A stretch of DNA of 64,000 nt from Diplonema papillatum (lineage: Eukaryota > Euglenozoa > Diplonemea > Diplonemida > Diplonemidae): assembly GCA_030068145.1 (NCBI GenBank), contig JAPJBO010000213.1:218857-282856 (forward strand), read 5' to 3'. The translations under genes were made by a program, and so were the position numbers. Below, in pieces: positions 36,671 to 48,946 of the stretch; position 1 is the stretch's first letter; the number at the start of each line of letters is the position of its first letter. The notes beneath the pieces are model-generated. The model was not told the DNA's origin, ran no database searches, and was given only the letters and a program-made list of their open reading frames with translations.

Positions 36671-36836
36671 AGGCAGGCCGACGACTTGAACAGACTCATT
36701 GCTCTGGCTATCTCGTCGTTGCCGGCTTCGTATTGATTTTGACGGTGCATTGCACGTCTACAAGGCTGTTCTAGACCCATTGCCGTACCCGCGTATCCAC
36801 CTCAGGTTGTCTCCAGTTGCCCCTCCCCTCGTCATA
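36671..36836 (+). pseudogene. Broken alpha-tubulin fragment upstream of the intact gene
   Basis: Matches the tubulin coding DNA at about 37656-37825: ACTTGAACAGACTCATTGCT, ATCTCGTCG, CCGTACCCGCGTATCCAC and CCCCTCGTCAT appear in the same order with substitutions and small indels. It is about 165 bp, with weaker similarity perhaps extending to ~36615, and cannot be read through. Its last bases form CATATAAG (36833-36840), a TATA-like word 156 bases before the intact gene's ATG. Confidence 0.82.
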
Positions 36837-36840
36837 TAAG
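36833..36840 (+). promoter_or_regulatory. Candidate TATA box of the alpha-tubulin gene
   Basis: CATATAAG lies 156 bases before the start codon, at the end of the tubulin-derived fragment. In the tubulin coding sequence the homologous bases read CATTTCAG, so the TATA-like word seems to have arisen from duplicated coding DNA. Confidence 0.3.
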
Positions 36841-36857
36841 CGGACGAGGCTTGCTGA

Positions 36858-38351
<1,494 letters not shown>

Positions 38352-39716
38352 TCGCTGCCGACTCTTCATGAAGAGTAGGGTTGGGGGTACAGTTTTTCTC
38401 ATTCTCATTTTATTTCTTATCCCCCTTTTTTTTTTAGCGACACTGTTCAGCTTACTGAACCACTAATGACCTGGTACAGATATGTACATTCCGCCACTCT
38501 ACGGCACACCCAAGCCGCGCTTCGACATTGAAAGTTCGTCTCTCTCGACCTTCTTCAAGTTGAGCTGTACAGTGTCGCTGATAGCTTCTTCTTTTCTTTC
38601 GCTTTTATCTCGTTCGTCTCGAAAAACAAACAGAACAATGAGTGATTTCACGAATTGCTATCGTGAGCGCGGTGGGGGGAGGAAGGCGTTTTCCATACGT
38701 TCTGAAGTCATCTCTCCCCACTCGTTTTTCATACTTTTGCTTTGCTCCTTCTTTTCCTTTTTATGTCCCACTGTTTTTTCTACGCGAGAGGAGAGCCGAA
38801 CAACGCTTTCCTGATTGCAAAATCCTTTGTCGTGGTACAAACGCATGTGATTGAGGCAGAACGCGGCTTCGCACGTGCTGATATCTGTGCGTGCGTGTGA
38901 GGAGGCGACTCGTCTTTTTACTTGGAGCCCTTGTACATCCCCCCATTTCTTTATACAAATTATCTTCCCATGTTTTCCACTCTATACGAGAACGCTGAAA
39001 ACAACCAATAAAGGAAGACATTGGGCACAAAACCTGTTGTTCCGGTCTTCATTACGACTCCGTCTCGAACGTCAGGTTGTGCTTGCTTCCACCCCCCCCC
39101 CACTCATGCTGTGAACGCGAAGCTTTGCGCAAGAAGTGTGGAAGACATTCTCATAACGCGCGCATCATAACATCGCTTCACAAACCTTTAGTCCATGTTC
39201 TGCTTTTTCTTTTTTCTTTGCCACTTTTTCTTTGTTCGAGACGCTGCGAATCCACCTTTCTTTCATCTTTTATGCTTCAGCAGGACTCTGAAATAGTTTA
39301 GACTTGCACCTGGGATAGCCGCAAGTGCTGTGGTTGTGTGAGTTGTAAGCCTTGGCCTTCCTTATGACAGGGGACTTTAGCTCTTTGTCTGACCGAGCAA
39401 AAAAGCCGGTTTCAGCCAAAACCCCGGTTTTGGGGCTCTGCAGTGCCTGGGGGCGTTCGAGTGCCTGGAACCGTCGCCCCGCGCACGCAAACAAGGGGAC
39501 GGAGGGGGGTGGTGAGATATAAGCTTGCGGTGGTGGTGTGCACGTCTATCAAACTACGGAGATGGTGAGTGAAAAGCTTCGAATTACGGTGACACACCGT
39601 GATGCGCCTTGTAACTGCAGCACTGTACAGTACAGGGGCCACTTGAAATCATAATTTATAAATTATTTCTAGAGGACTAACCGTACGGGACACACTTAAG
39701 TCGGGAAATTACTTAT
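38352..39716. other. 3' flank of tubulin and intergenic DNA
   Basis: Pyrimidine-rich and without a recognisable gene. A possible AATAAA signal is at 39007-39012, about 660 bases after the tubulin stop. Confidence 0.4.
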
Positions 39717-39974
39717 CGGAACGTTACCGATTTGTAATTTTTTGTTACCGATAAACAATTTCCTGTTACCGATAAACAATTTTTGTTACCGATAAATAAT
39801 TTTGTTGTTACCGATAAATAATTTCTCGTGTTACCGATAAATAATTTTCTGTTACCGATAAGTAATTTCTGTTACCGATAAGTAATTTTGGTGTTACCGA
39901 TAAGTGATTTCTGTTACCGATAAATAATTTTGGTGTTACCGATAAATAATTTCTGTTACCGATAAATAATTTTC
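39717..39974 (+). repeat. AT-rich array of GTTACCGATAAATAATTT-type units
   Basis: About a dozen units of 18-24 bases, each with TTACCGATAA followed by A/G-TAATTT and a short variable spacer (CTG, GGT, TCTCGT). The same motif in reverse orientation (AAATTATTTATCGGTAACA) occurs in threes at 41850-41910 and 43795-43853, in the loop of the foldback element. Confidence 0.92.
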
Positions 39975-41849
39975 GATCCGAAACAAATTGGTACCCGTGA
40001 AGGCTAGGTAGAAGCCCTCTTCAGGCACATTTTGCGCCCGGATAGCCGAAACTGGGATATAGGGGACAAGATTTTGTTGCTGGAGAAGTGATTGCTCTGC
40101 CGCCCCCAAAGCCCAATCTGTTCAGCTGTGTTGATCACTTGGCTTTTCTATTGCTTCAGTGTGTCGAGTGGTGACGAGTAGTTCGAGTAAGGTTTCGTAT
40201 ATCACGTTACTGCCACGACGGCACCATGGCACTACGATCGAACAGACAGTCAATCAGAGTTGTCTTGTCGGAACGGTTCACGGAGTAAAGCATTGCCTTG
40301 GGTAGAGGAGTCAAAACTCAACTTTATCATAGAATACATTCACCAGCAGATCAAAGAAAGGGGGGAAAGGTGGAAAATGCAGATCAAACGGGAGTAGAAT
40401 GTGCGCACGTTTATCCGACTCTTGACTTACTATGCCGTGTTCTGAAAGCTGTCGAGGGGCCCCTCCATAGGTTCTCGCATGATTCGTTCGCCTTTGTAAC
40501 ACTATCCGTTTGTAGTACGCTTCGCAATTGTGTTCTTGCAATATCTAACCGAATGGTGGGTGGCGGATTTCCGCGCTCGTGCGCAAGACACAATTATGCT
40601 GCTTTTGCAGTGCAAGCTGAACCCGGTTCGCGACTTCGGTCGCGGTAAAGTGTTACAAAGTCTTCGGCTTTCAGATCCGGATACGCCTTATGCAACATGA
40701 TAGTTAGAGGTCACTTGAAGGATACCCGTGTGCAGCGTTCGAAAGAGTTTGCGTATCTGGAGTCTTATTTTTTTGGGGGGAAGTCCCTTTTGACCCTGTA
40801 TTCTTCGAGAAGATTTTTGATACAGCCCAAAGATATTCGTCGATTCCTGATATTCGTCCAGCGTAATTGTTGTCCAGAATACTGACCGTGAGAAAGGGTT
40901 CCAAGTACAAGCTGTCAATTCTGTCTGAGTGCGCGACACAGTTTACCGATACCGCGGGCCTAACGTGCTAACGTTGTAGAAGGCCCACCTATCAGCCTGA
41001 GTTCAGCTCCTTCGTTAAGGCAACTCATGATCACTTCGGTGTGAGGGATTAGTGAGAAACGTTGACTTGGCCAAGAGTTGCCACAAGCCACCACAGCACA
41101 GAAGCGCGGCCGAGGGCATCCTGCAGGAGAAGTCATAGCTGAGAAGCGCAAGCCTGCAGCTTGTGTTCTTGGATGAGTCAGGCGCGAGGCAAGCACCCGC
41201 CAGCCTCAGAGTTGAGTCGGGAAGGATACATGGCGATAATCCTTGAGTGGGCATATGAAGCGCATGATTGCGGAAAAGGACAAGAAAAAGAGCATGTGAC
41301 AAAACCACCATCTATCCCTGCGAACAGCCTTCTGGAGGAGCGCAACACTTGAGAAGAAGAAAATGATCGTTTTTTTTGAGAACTGAAGAATGAGAAAATG
41401 GGCTACTGGGTGAGTGCTTTTGTCCGTTCTTGAGGATGTTTAGCTCACGACATCGTACGTGGCTAACCGCAGTGGAAACGAACCAGCAGGAAGCAAAACC
41501 TTCGAGGCCTACGTGGTCAAAGTTCTGATGATCTATAATCGGTGGACTAAGTTCGGGCAGACTAGAGAACGACAAAGCACTTGTGCGGCAACAACCTTTG
41601 GTGGCAGGGAACCAGTGTTGAACCAAGTTGGAACTAGGACCCAAACTTGGACCCAAAACTTGGACCCAAAACTTCGATTCAAAACTTGGATCCTGCACCC
41701 CTTCGGACTTGCCAGTGGTCAACCCACCGCAGGTGCGCTCATGCTACGCCCATGCAACGGGCCACGGCGACTACAATGTCCCGTGTTCAAGATGGATACC
41801 GTCAGAACTCAAATTTCTCATCCACCACAACAAGGAGGGGGTGGGTAAC
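39975..41849. other. Intergenic DNA
   Basis: No domain-bearing frame. A short ACTTGGACCCAAA repeat (three to four imperfect units) lies at about 41635-41690. Confidence 0.4.
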
Positions 41850-42005
41850 ACGAATTATTTATCGGTAACAAGAAATTATTTATCGGTAACAGAAATCGTT
41901 TATCGGTAAGGGTAGGCGGTTTTTTTTTTTTGGCCCATGTCCGCGCGCGCGTAAATTTTTGGAACCCCCCGGAAAAAAAAAACTTTTGCAAAAAAAAAAC
42001 TTTTG
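41850..42005. repeat. Half copy of the foldback element core
   Basis: Three ATTTATCGGTAA units followed by GGGTAGGCGG, a T-tract, GGCCCATGTCCG, a CGCGCG run, GTAAATTT and two A-tract/CTTTT blocks, the same order as the right inner arm of the foldback at 43795-43960. The opposite arm is missing here. Confidence 0.75.
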
Positions 42006-42589
42006 GGATCTGTGCATTGGAACCGGTCGTGAGAGCGACTGCAGGCGTAGTCACGAGCGTGTCCGGCTCGGGAAAAGTCGAAAACCTGTTCCTCACACCG
42101 ATACTTCACGGCGATGCAAATCGCGTAGACGTTGTTTACCTCAGTGTGTATTGACTTTGAAGCCGACTATGCCCGGTGCTGGGTTGGTGCGCTGGGCAAG
42201 CAATATCGTGATACTTTGACGTTGGTGCCAATCTAAACAGCAAGATTTGCGTAGCTTTAGCCAGCTCCTGCTGGACGCAGTCGAAGCACGCGGGATACAA
42301 GCACAGCCTCAGCCTCGAAACCGTGCGCGGTTTTACCGGCAAGGCATGTCGGGGGGTTTTTTTGCCGCTGTGGTGCGATTATCACACAGAACCAGTCCGC
42401 GGGCAGTGCACGCGTCTATGCCTTCCGACGCCTGGAGCAGCTACTAGTAGGGACGTATCTGAGACTCGACTGAGGAGGCATTAAAAGGACGCAGGGCAAG
42501 CGATGCGTTCGCGGTGCTTGCGACATAGTGCTTTGCACTTGACCGGCGGCAATGCTTGTGCCGAGGTATATTTGCGAAGAAAACGGCAC
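42006..42589. other. Spacer between the two foldback-type copies
   Basis: No recognisable gene or RNA. Short frames run through it from the flanking repeat on the plus strand, but they have no domain. Confidence 0.35.
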
Positions 42590-42907
42590 TCGGACCGTGA
42601 CATCGCAATGGGGCATGTCAGAAGAGAGATACAAGATTGACGGACACCCGCACAATCGACAGTCCTCTGGTTCACTGCTTTATCGTTCGCGGCGTACCCG
42701 GCGAACCGCGATCTCGAGTTTAAACCCGAGTGTTTTTTCTCCTGTGGCATCGTCTATCCTCTGCAGCCTTCGACTATGGAACTGTTGAACTCTAGACTGC
42801 CACCGCAACCCCTCGGACACATCAAGCTCACCACATTCATCTTTGAGCTCATCGTCCAGGAATTCCACCAACAACGGGCACAAAAGTGCCAACAGCGGAC
42901 CGGCCAG

Positions 42908-43655
42908 TAGTATAGCCGGTACATACGGTGTGAAGCGGTAGGTAGAGCCGGTACATACGGTGTGAAGCGGTAGGTAGAGCCGGTACATACGGTGTGAAGC
43001 GGTAGGTAGAGCCGGTACATACGGTGTGAAGCGGTAGGTAGAGCCGGTACATACGGTGTGAAGCGGTAGGTAGAGCCGGTACATACGGTGTGAAGCGGTA
43101 GGTAGAGCCGGTACATACGGTGTGAAGCGGTAGGTAGAGCCGGTACATACGGTGTGAAGCGGTAGGTAGAGCCGGTACATACGGTGTGAAGCGGTAGGTA
43201 GAGCCGGTACATACGGTGTGAAGCGGTAGGTAGAGCCGGTTCATACGGTGTGAAGCGGTAGGTAGAGCCGGTACATACGGTGTGAAGCGGTAGGTAGAGC
43301 CGGTACATACGGTGTGAAGCGGTAGGTAGAGCCGGTACATACGGTGTGAAGCGGTAGGTAGAGCCGGTTCATACGGTGTGAAGCGGTAGGTAGAGCCGGT
43401 TCATACGGTGTGAAGCGGTAGGTAGAGCCGGTACATACGGTGTGAAGCGGTAGGTAGAGCCGGTACATTCATACGGTGTGAAGCGGTAGGTAGAGCCGGT
43501 ACATACGGTGTGAAGCGGTGTGTAGCCGGTACATACGGTGTGAAGCGGTGTGTAGCCGGTACATACGGTGTGAAGCGGTGTGTAGCCGGTACATACGGTA
43601 TGAAGCGGTGTGTAGCCGGTACATACGGTATGAAGCGGTGTGTAGCCGGTACATA
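42908..43655 (+). repeat. 32-bp minisatellite (then 30-bp variant)
   Basis: About 18-19 nearly identical 32-base units (GCCGGTACATACGGTGTGAA plus GCGGTAGGTAGA) from 42908 to about 43510, then five 30-base units ending GCGGTGTGTA. All long frames reported across it are products of the repeat itself. One unit of the same sequence is present in the right arm of the palindrome, which is the likely seed. Confidence 0.95.
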
Positions 43656-43670
43656 CGGTGTGACATCCAG

Positions 43671-43970
43671 TAGCAGAAAGTCTTGTGGCAAAAGTTTTTT
43701 TTTTCTGAAAAGTTTTTTTTTTGCGCGCGCGCGCGTAAATTTCTGTGGGCCGACGGACATGGGCCAAAAAAAAAAAACCGCCTACCCTAACAGAAAATTA
43801 TTTATCGGTAACACGAAATTATTTATCGGTAACACCAAATTATTTATCGGTAAGGGTAGGCGGTTTTTTTTTTTTGGCCCATGTCCGTCGGCCCACAGAA
43901 ATTTACGCGCGCGCGCGCAAAAAAAAAACTTTTCAGAAAAAAAAAACTTTTGCCACAAGACTTTCTGCTA
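43671..43970. repeat. Inner hairpin of the foldback element
   Basis: A near-perfect inverted repeat: TAGCAGAAAGTCTTGTGGCA at 43671 pairs with its complement ending at 43970. Arms contain two T-tracts, (GC)n, GTAAATTTCTGTGGGCCGAC and CCGCCTACCCT. The 60-base loop holds three ATTTATCGGTAA units. Confidence 0.92.
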
Positions 43971-44362
43971 CTGGATGTCACACCATATGTGCCGGCTATA
44001 CTACTGGCCAGTCCGCTGTTGGCACTTTTGTGCCCGTTGTTGGTAGAATTTCTGGACGATGAGCTCAAAGGTGAGTGTGAAGATGAACTTGATGTGTCCG
44101 AGGGGTTGCGGTGGCAGTCTAGAGTTCAACAGTCCTGAACGCCGCGCGGGGTGCGTTTCGACAAAACCTTCCATAGTCGGAGGCTGCAGATGATAGACGA
44201 TGCCACAGGAGAAAAAACACTCGGGTTTGAACTCGAGATCGCGGTCGCTGGGTACGCTGCGAACAATAAAGCAGTGACCCAGAGGACTGTCGATTGCGCG
44301 GGTGTCCGTCAATCTCTTATCTCTCTTCTGACATGCCCCATTGCGATGTCACGGTCCTACCG

Positions 44363-45372
44363 AACCACCGTGCGAGAGCCTACTGACGGCTGGTCGGTGG
44401 CATTTCCATCGGCGAGAATAAGCGCCAGCTACCCGCAGATAGTATGGTGAACTTCAACTTCTGCTTTCCTCCACCTTGTGCAAGGATGGTTGCTCTCGCG
44501 GCTTCTGCGGCGGTCTGCTGTTGAAACCCCCAAAGGCGGACGTCGACACCGTCACTTCGGGTGTAGTGGCTTTGTCAATATTACCCGAGTACACAAAGAT
44601 GCCCTGCTTGGTGTAAACGGAGTTTGTCGGTACTCTGCCGACCCTCCTGTCAGCAAGCTTTAGCCAGTGGCCACCTTCTGATGCGTAGCAAACGGCGCCG
44701 GACTCACAAGATGTACCTCAACACTGTGTTATTATTCGATTTGTCGAATAATAAAAAAAGTTCCGGGTAGCCGAACAGTAGCAGGATCGAATAGTGGTAG
44801 TGTTTTTAGACAACCAGACGTGTGTCAAATAACTGTTATTATTCGACCCCCCCCTTTAGAAGGTCGGTATTTTAAAGTCTCCGGTTGACCGTAGAGGCTT
44901 GAGTATGGCGGGGGGGTTGAGAAAGTAAGAGGGTGCAGCTCGTTTCGGGTGTTGTGTCACTCCGTTGTGAAGTCCTCTAACGCGTTTAGAGGGTGCTTGG
45001 GATTGGGTAGGGTGTGGTCGTTACGGCGCGAAAAGTCAGGAAGTTTCGACGCTAATCTTCGACTCTTGATTATGTTCACCGGGTTGCGTGCTCGTCAGGA
45101 AGATGTTCGTAACAGTTCCAAGATGGCACTTCATTGCGGGCAACAACGTTGCAATGAAGGCCTGGAAGAAATCAGGAGCCGCGGGCGTCCGCTTGCTGTT
45201 ACTTCTTTCTCTTCCCGTCGACGGTGCTGTTGCTGTGACGCTCGCTTTCCTTCGTGCGCATGTTGACGGCGGAGGCACTCTGCCTGTCTGTTGCGGTCGC
45301 CGCCTTACAATTCGCCTCGCACAATTCTAGCGTTTATTGTGGTTTGGTGGTTCGGTGTTTTAGGGTCTTCGG
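44363..45372. other. Intergenic DNA
   Basis: Contains a small inverted repeat TTATTATTCGA/TCGAATAATAA at about 44730-44752, with another TTATTATTCGA at 44837. No gene recognised. Confidence 0.35.
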
Positions 45373-45816
45373 TTGCTCATTGAGGCGGGTAGTATGAGGG
45401 AAGTGTACTTTAACCACATACGGACGAACGACGCATATATGCGTCGTTTAATACAAGGTTATTCCTGTCAGCAAGTTCGAAGCCAAGTACTCATCGAAAG
45501 TGGTCGTCGTTTGCTTTATTGGAAAGATATGGCACAGGGCTTTCAAATGCGACCTTCGTCGGGCAGAAAAATCGACGCTGGCTGAGGGCGGATGCCGCTG
45601 CGAAAACGGGGGCGCAGTCAAAAAGTGGGGGTTTTCAGGTTTTGGCCTGTAGTCATTTCAGAATACAAGTTTGGACACTTGCCAAGTCCCCCAGACACGC
45701 CAAGTGACTGGAAACTCATCGAAGGTGCTCAATGTTTGCTTCTTTGGAAAGATATGGCTCAGATCTCTCCGATACGTCATTCGTTGGGCAGAAATATCGC
45801 TCGAGAGCTGAAGTGA
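45373..45816 (+). repeat. Diverged direct duplication of unknown sequence
   Basis: 45490-45575 and 45716-45802 share CTCATCGAA, TTTGCTT.TTTGGAAAGATATGG and TCGTTGGGCAGAAA.ATCG. In both, a frame reads LIE.(6)LL.WKDMAQ…GR.I, but it is short and has no known family. Confidence 0.55.
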
Positions 45817-45892
45817 TACAACAGCGAAACCGGAGTTCAATCATGAAATATCAACCTTCAATCACAAGGTGCCAAAGAAAGAGAAATGAAAA

Positions 45893-46678
45893 ATGGTGAA
45901 GAAGACTGTATCATTTGCACAGCCTGAAGACCTTGAGTCGCTGGAGAGTTGGTCAGATGAGGAGTCCGATGTGTCCGAGGAAGACCCAGAGACTGTGGAG
46001 GCGGTCGGCGTGATGGGCTTGCTCAAATCCCAGCAGTTCAGCGGGTGCACTGTGGTGGACTCAGCATGTGCGTGGGAGAACGGGCGCAGTGCGAGGGAGT
46101 TCGCGCCACTGCCAGGGTTGGCACGTCATTTGCGAAATGAGCAGAAGGGTGTAGAGTGCGGGTACATCTGCACATGGCGGGCGACGCACTACCGGTCGAC
46201 AGGCTGTCTGAACCTGCCTCAGGACATTGCCATGCGGGCTTATGCCCGCGACACTTTTGGGGTAACCGCGAGGAGTGTAGGATCGCTACGGGCATTGGAC
46301 TGTCAAGAGGTCCACACCTTCTGCCTCCAACACGACATCGGGTTCTTTGTCACACCGCATGTGCTGACGTCAGCACTGGTGGAGTGGGCACTCAACAACC
46401 ACTCACGGACCGAGGATACAGCAGGCCTACGTGACACAAACATTGTATTCCTACATTCCTCCGAAGGCAATACAATTGGCCACTTCATTCTGTTCCTCTG
46501 CGCACCACCAGCCCCTGAGAAACCTGCAGCAAAGACGACACCGAAGAAGGTAGCAGCAGCAAAGGCGGCACCAAAGAAGACGGCAGCGAAGGTGGCACCG
46601 AAGAAATCAGAAGCGAAGGAGGCACCGCTTGATGAAGGGTCGTCGTTGGTATTTAAAGCTGTTCTTTTACCTACTTGA
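45893..46678 (+). CDS. Unknown protein with C…H peptidase-like core and H1-like tail
   Basis: 261 codons from the ATG at 45893. Residues 1-45 are acidic and serine-rich (SDEESDVSEEDPE). The core (~50-205) contains ECGYICTW (~83-90) and, about 120 residues later, GNTIGHFILFL. A Cys early and a His before a hydrophobic strand is the order of papain/OTU-type cysteine peptidases, but I cannot assign a family and the resemblance is only a pattern. Residues ~207-245 are Lys/Ala/Pro-rich with TPKK, APKK and SPKK-like words as in linker histone tails, which suggests nucleic-acid binding or nuclear location. The gene stands alone between repeats, so it could belong to a mobile element. Confidence 0.55.
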   Translation: MVKKTVSFAQPEDLESLESWSDEESDVSEEDPETVEAVGVMGLLKSQQFSGCTVVDSACAWENGRSAREFAPLPGLARHLRNEQKGVECGYICTWRATHYRSTGCLNLPQDIAMRAYARDTFGVTARSVGSLRALDCQEVHTFCLQHDIGFFVTPHVLTSALVEWALNNHSRTEDTAGLRDTNIVFLHSSEGNTIGHFILFLCAPPAPEKPAAKTTPKKVAAAKAAPKKTAAKVAPKKSEAKEAPLDEGSSLVFKAVLLPT

Positions 46679-47204
46679 AGTCTCTGTGGTAAACGCCTAC
46701 GTGGTCTGGTGCCAACTTGGCATACACAAGAATGCAGTCCCGCGAGGTCACCTGGCGCAACGATTGCAACCGTCGCCAATTGAGAGCGACGTTTCCGGAG
46801 ATGCGTAGCGAGGCTGCAACGTGTTTTGGTTATCTTGTTGGTTTCGTGGGGTATGCCTGACGTCGCACACCGCAAAAGCCGGGAGAGAATGAGCAGCGAC
46901 CTTTAGCGAAGACGAACTGCCCACGAACTGCAAACGGCAGTACTCTGACGGTGGCTCGCCGAACAACGGAAAGCGGGCCGTATCAGGAGGCGTTTCTTGC
47001 CTCGAGGGAAAGACCGCGGAACACACGGCTGTGATCAAGGCACCGCACCTTCTGCAGGACCAGCCGGCGCTGAGCGGGGAATCGACCGTTCAGGGGACTG
47101 TGGACTGGTTATTGACAAGAGGCAAGGGAAAGCGCGCGATACCCCACAAAACGAAAGCGCGGGCAGAGGCAGCAAGTCGGCGCCGCAGAGTGTCGCGGTG
47201 CCAT
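46679..47204. other. Intergenic DNA
   Basis: No feature recognised. A 74-codon plus-strand frame at its end has no domain. Confidence 0.35.
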
Positions 47205-47740
47205 ATCCACCGACCTCCTGATGCTACGTAGTATCACATACCACCACATAGCACCACACGTAGTACCACAGGCACTACAGGGTGTATGTATAGGTAGTAT
47301 GTAGGTAGTATGTATACCACCATACCACAGTATGTGTATACACTACCACGATACCGTGCAGCTACAGGATGCAGGACGGGATATCCACCGCTGCGTGGTG
47401 TATCCACCGACCTCCTGATGCTACGTGGTATCACATACCACCACATAGCACCACACGTAGTACCACAGGCACTACAGGGTGTATGTATAGGTAGTATGTA
47501 GGTAGTATGTAAACCACCATACCACAGTATGTGTATACACTACCACGATACCGTGCAGCTACAGGATGCAGGACGGGATATCCACCGCTGCGTGGTGTAT
47601 CCACCGACCTCCTGATGCTACGTGGTATCACATACCACCACATACCACCACACGTAGTAGGCACTACAGGGTGTATGTATAGGTAGTATGTAGGTAGTAT
47701 GTATACCACCATACCACAGTATGTGTATACACTACCACCA
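47205..47740 (+). repeat. 197-bp tandem repeat, about 2.7 copies
   Basis: ATCCACCGACCTCCTGATGC starts units at 47205, 47402 and 47599, exactly 197 bases apart. Units are rich in TAC/GTA words (TACCACCACATAGCACC, GGTAGTATGTA). The third unit has small deletions and is incomplete. Confidence 0.95.
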
Positions 47741-48125
47741 CATCCTGCTCCTGAGGTCCTCGGATGGGTACAGATCCACCGACCTCGGGGTCAGATCCGG
47801 GACCTCAGCAGCTTCTGAGGACCTCCGGATTCCCCTCAGAGGCCCTGAGGCCCTGGATGGGGAGGCCATTATAGCACATAGTGCATATATGGGGTTATGG
47901 GTACCACACCCCTCCATATATGCCCATTGGCTATATGCCATATAGCACAATAGACCAAAGATGGTCTATTAGAGCATAATGGCACATAATGGCCATTATG
48001 GTCCCTTCTGAGAGGCCACCGTGGGGTACCCCCCACGGCCACTTCTCGGGGACCATATCATCCACCTGATGCTACGTGGTATCACATACCACCACATGCA
48101 CCTACGTAGTACCACCACGTAGTAT
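47741..48125. other. Stretch of short palindromic words
   Basis: Contains self-complementary blocks such as CATAATGGCCATTATG near 47985, CCGTGGGGTACCCCCCACGG near 48019 and several CCTGAGG/CCTCAGG words. No gene. Confidence 0.5.
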
Positions 48126-48946
48126 TACAGTCTCACTGCGGGAATGCTGCTTCGCAGTCGTCAAGCCACCCAAGAACCAGGTGGTTGGGGGTGTCGTTGG
48201 ACGGGAAGAAAAACCCGGGTCGTGTGTGCGAGATCCCGTGTTGAACAGGGCCGTCGTGCAGGGCCTGGAGCGTATGCGTTTCCTCGGGTGCGCCCTATCG
48301 ATGCGATGGGTGAAGAGCGCGGACAATCCGGCCGATCTTCCCTCGCGCGTTCCTCTGACATCTTTGACGAGAGGGAAAGTGGCGGCCATGGAACTGGCGG
48401 TACGGCGGTTCCTCACTCGCGATGTGGCAGGTGGAAAGTGACCTTGTCCAGACAAGCTTATTTCCGTGAGTCCCCTGGACGGGTATTTTCATCTTGCCCC
48501 TACGCAATGTAAGTGATAGGTTTACCCTGGATGGTTTGATTCCTCTTCGTTCTTTCTTGCAATCATGACCAAGAAGTATCCCGCAGACTTTACGTCAGCG
48601 AACACAAAAGGCGCAGACAGACCAGTAAGCAGAATTCTTACAGTCTCACTGCGGGAATGCTGCTTCGCAGTCGTCAAGCCACCCAAGAACCAGGTGGTTG
48701 GGGGGGGTGTCGTTGGACGGAAGAAAACCCACCCTCCCTTCCCCCTGTGACCTTGTCCAGACAAGCTTATTTCCGTGAGTCCCCTGGACGGGTATTTTCA
48801 TCTTGCCCCTACGCAATGTAAGTGATAGGTTTACCCTGGATGGTTTGATTCCTCTTCGTTCTTTCTTGCAATCATGACCAAGAAGTATCCCGCAGACTTT
48901 ACGTCAGCGAACACAAAAGGCGCAGACAGACCAGTAAGCAGAATTC
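48126..48946 (+). mobile_element. Retroelement fossil fragments (RT and RNase H pieces), tandemly duplicated
   Basis: Two direct copies about 510 and 310 bases apart share CAGTCTCACTGCGGGAATGC…AACCAGGTGGTTGGGGG and the block from GTGACCTTGTCCAGACAAGC to GACCAGTAAGCAGAATTC. The first copy includes an RNase H C-terminal piece (NPADLPSRVP), as at 7.6 kb; both copies include a possible reverse-transcriptase piece (SPLDGYFHLAP). The family could be DIRS-like or BEL/Pao-like. Only small fragments survive and the element is clearly broken. Confidence 0.55.

Larger units (their letters stand above)
42590..44362. repeat. Large foldback palindrome with expanded minisatellite in the left arm
   Basis: The right arm (43854-44362) read in reverse complement matches 42590-42930 and then 43655-43793 on the left. 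Shared landmarks include GGACCGTGACATCGCAATGG at the outer ends, CGCAATCGACAGTCCTCTGG (C/A variant), the CGAGTTTAAACCCGAG region and GGCCAGTAGTATAGCC. The left arm is split by ~730 bp of a 32-bp minisatellite. The arms carry matching open stretches (e.g. LLALLCPLLVEFLDDELK) of unknown family. The centre is the TATCGGTAA loop. The arms differ by small indels, so the palindrome is not fresh. Confidence 0.85.

Noticed and set aside
42908-43655. CRISPR-like look of regularly spaced repeats
   Set aside because: Units are contiguous with no unique spacers, in a eukaryotic setting; it is a minisatellite.
42680-43770. Several 65-184-codon frames on the minus strand reading YRLYLPLHTVCTGS repeats
   Set aside because: They are translations of the 32-bp minisatellite in different frames, whose unit length is not a multiple of three, and show no independent coding evidence.
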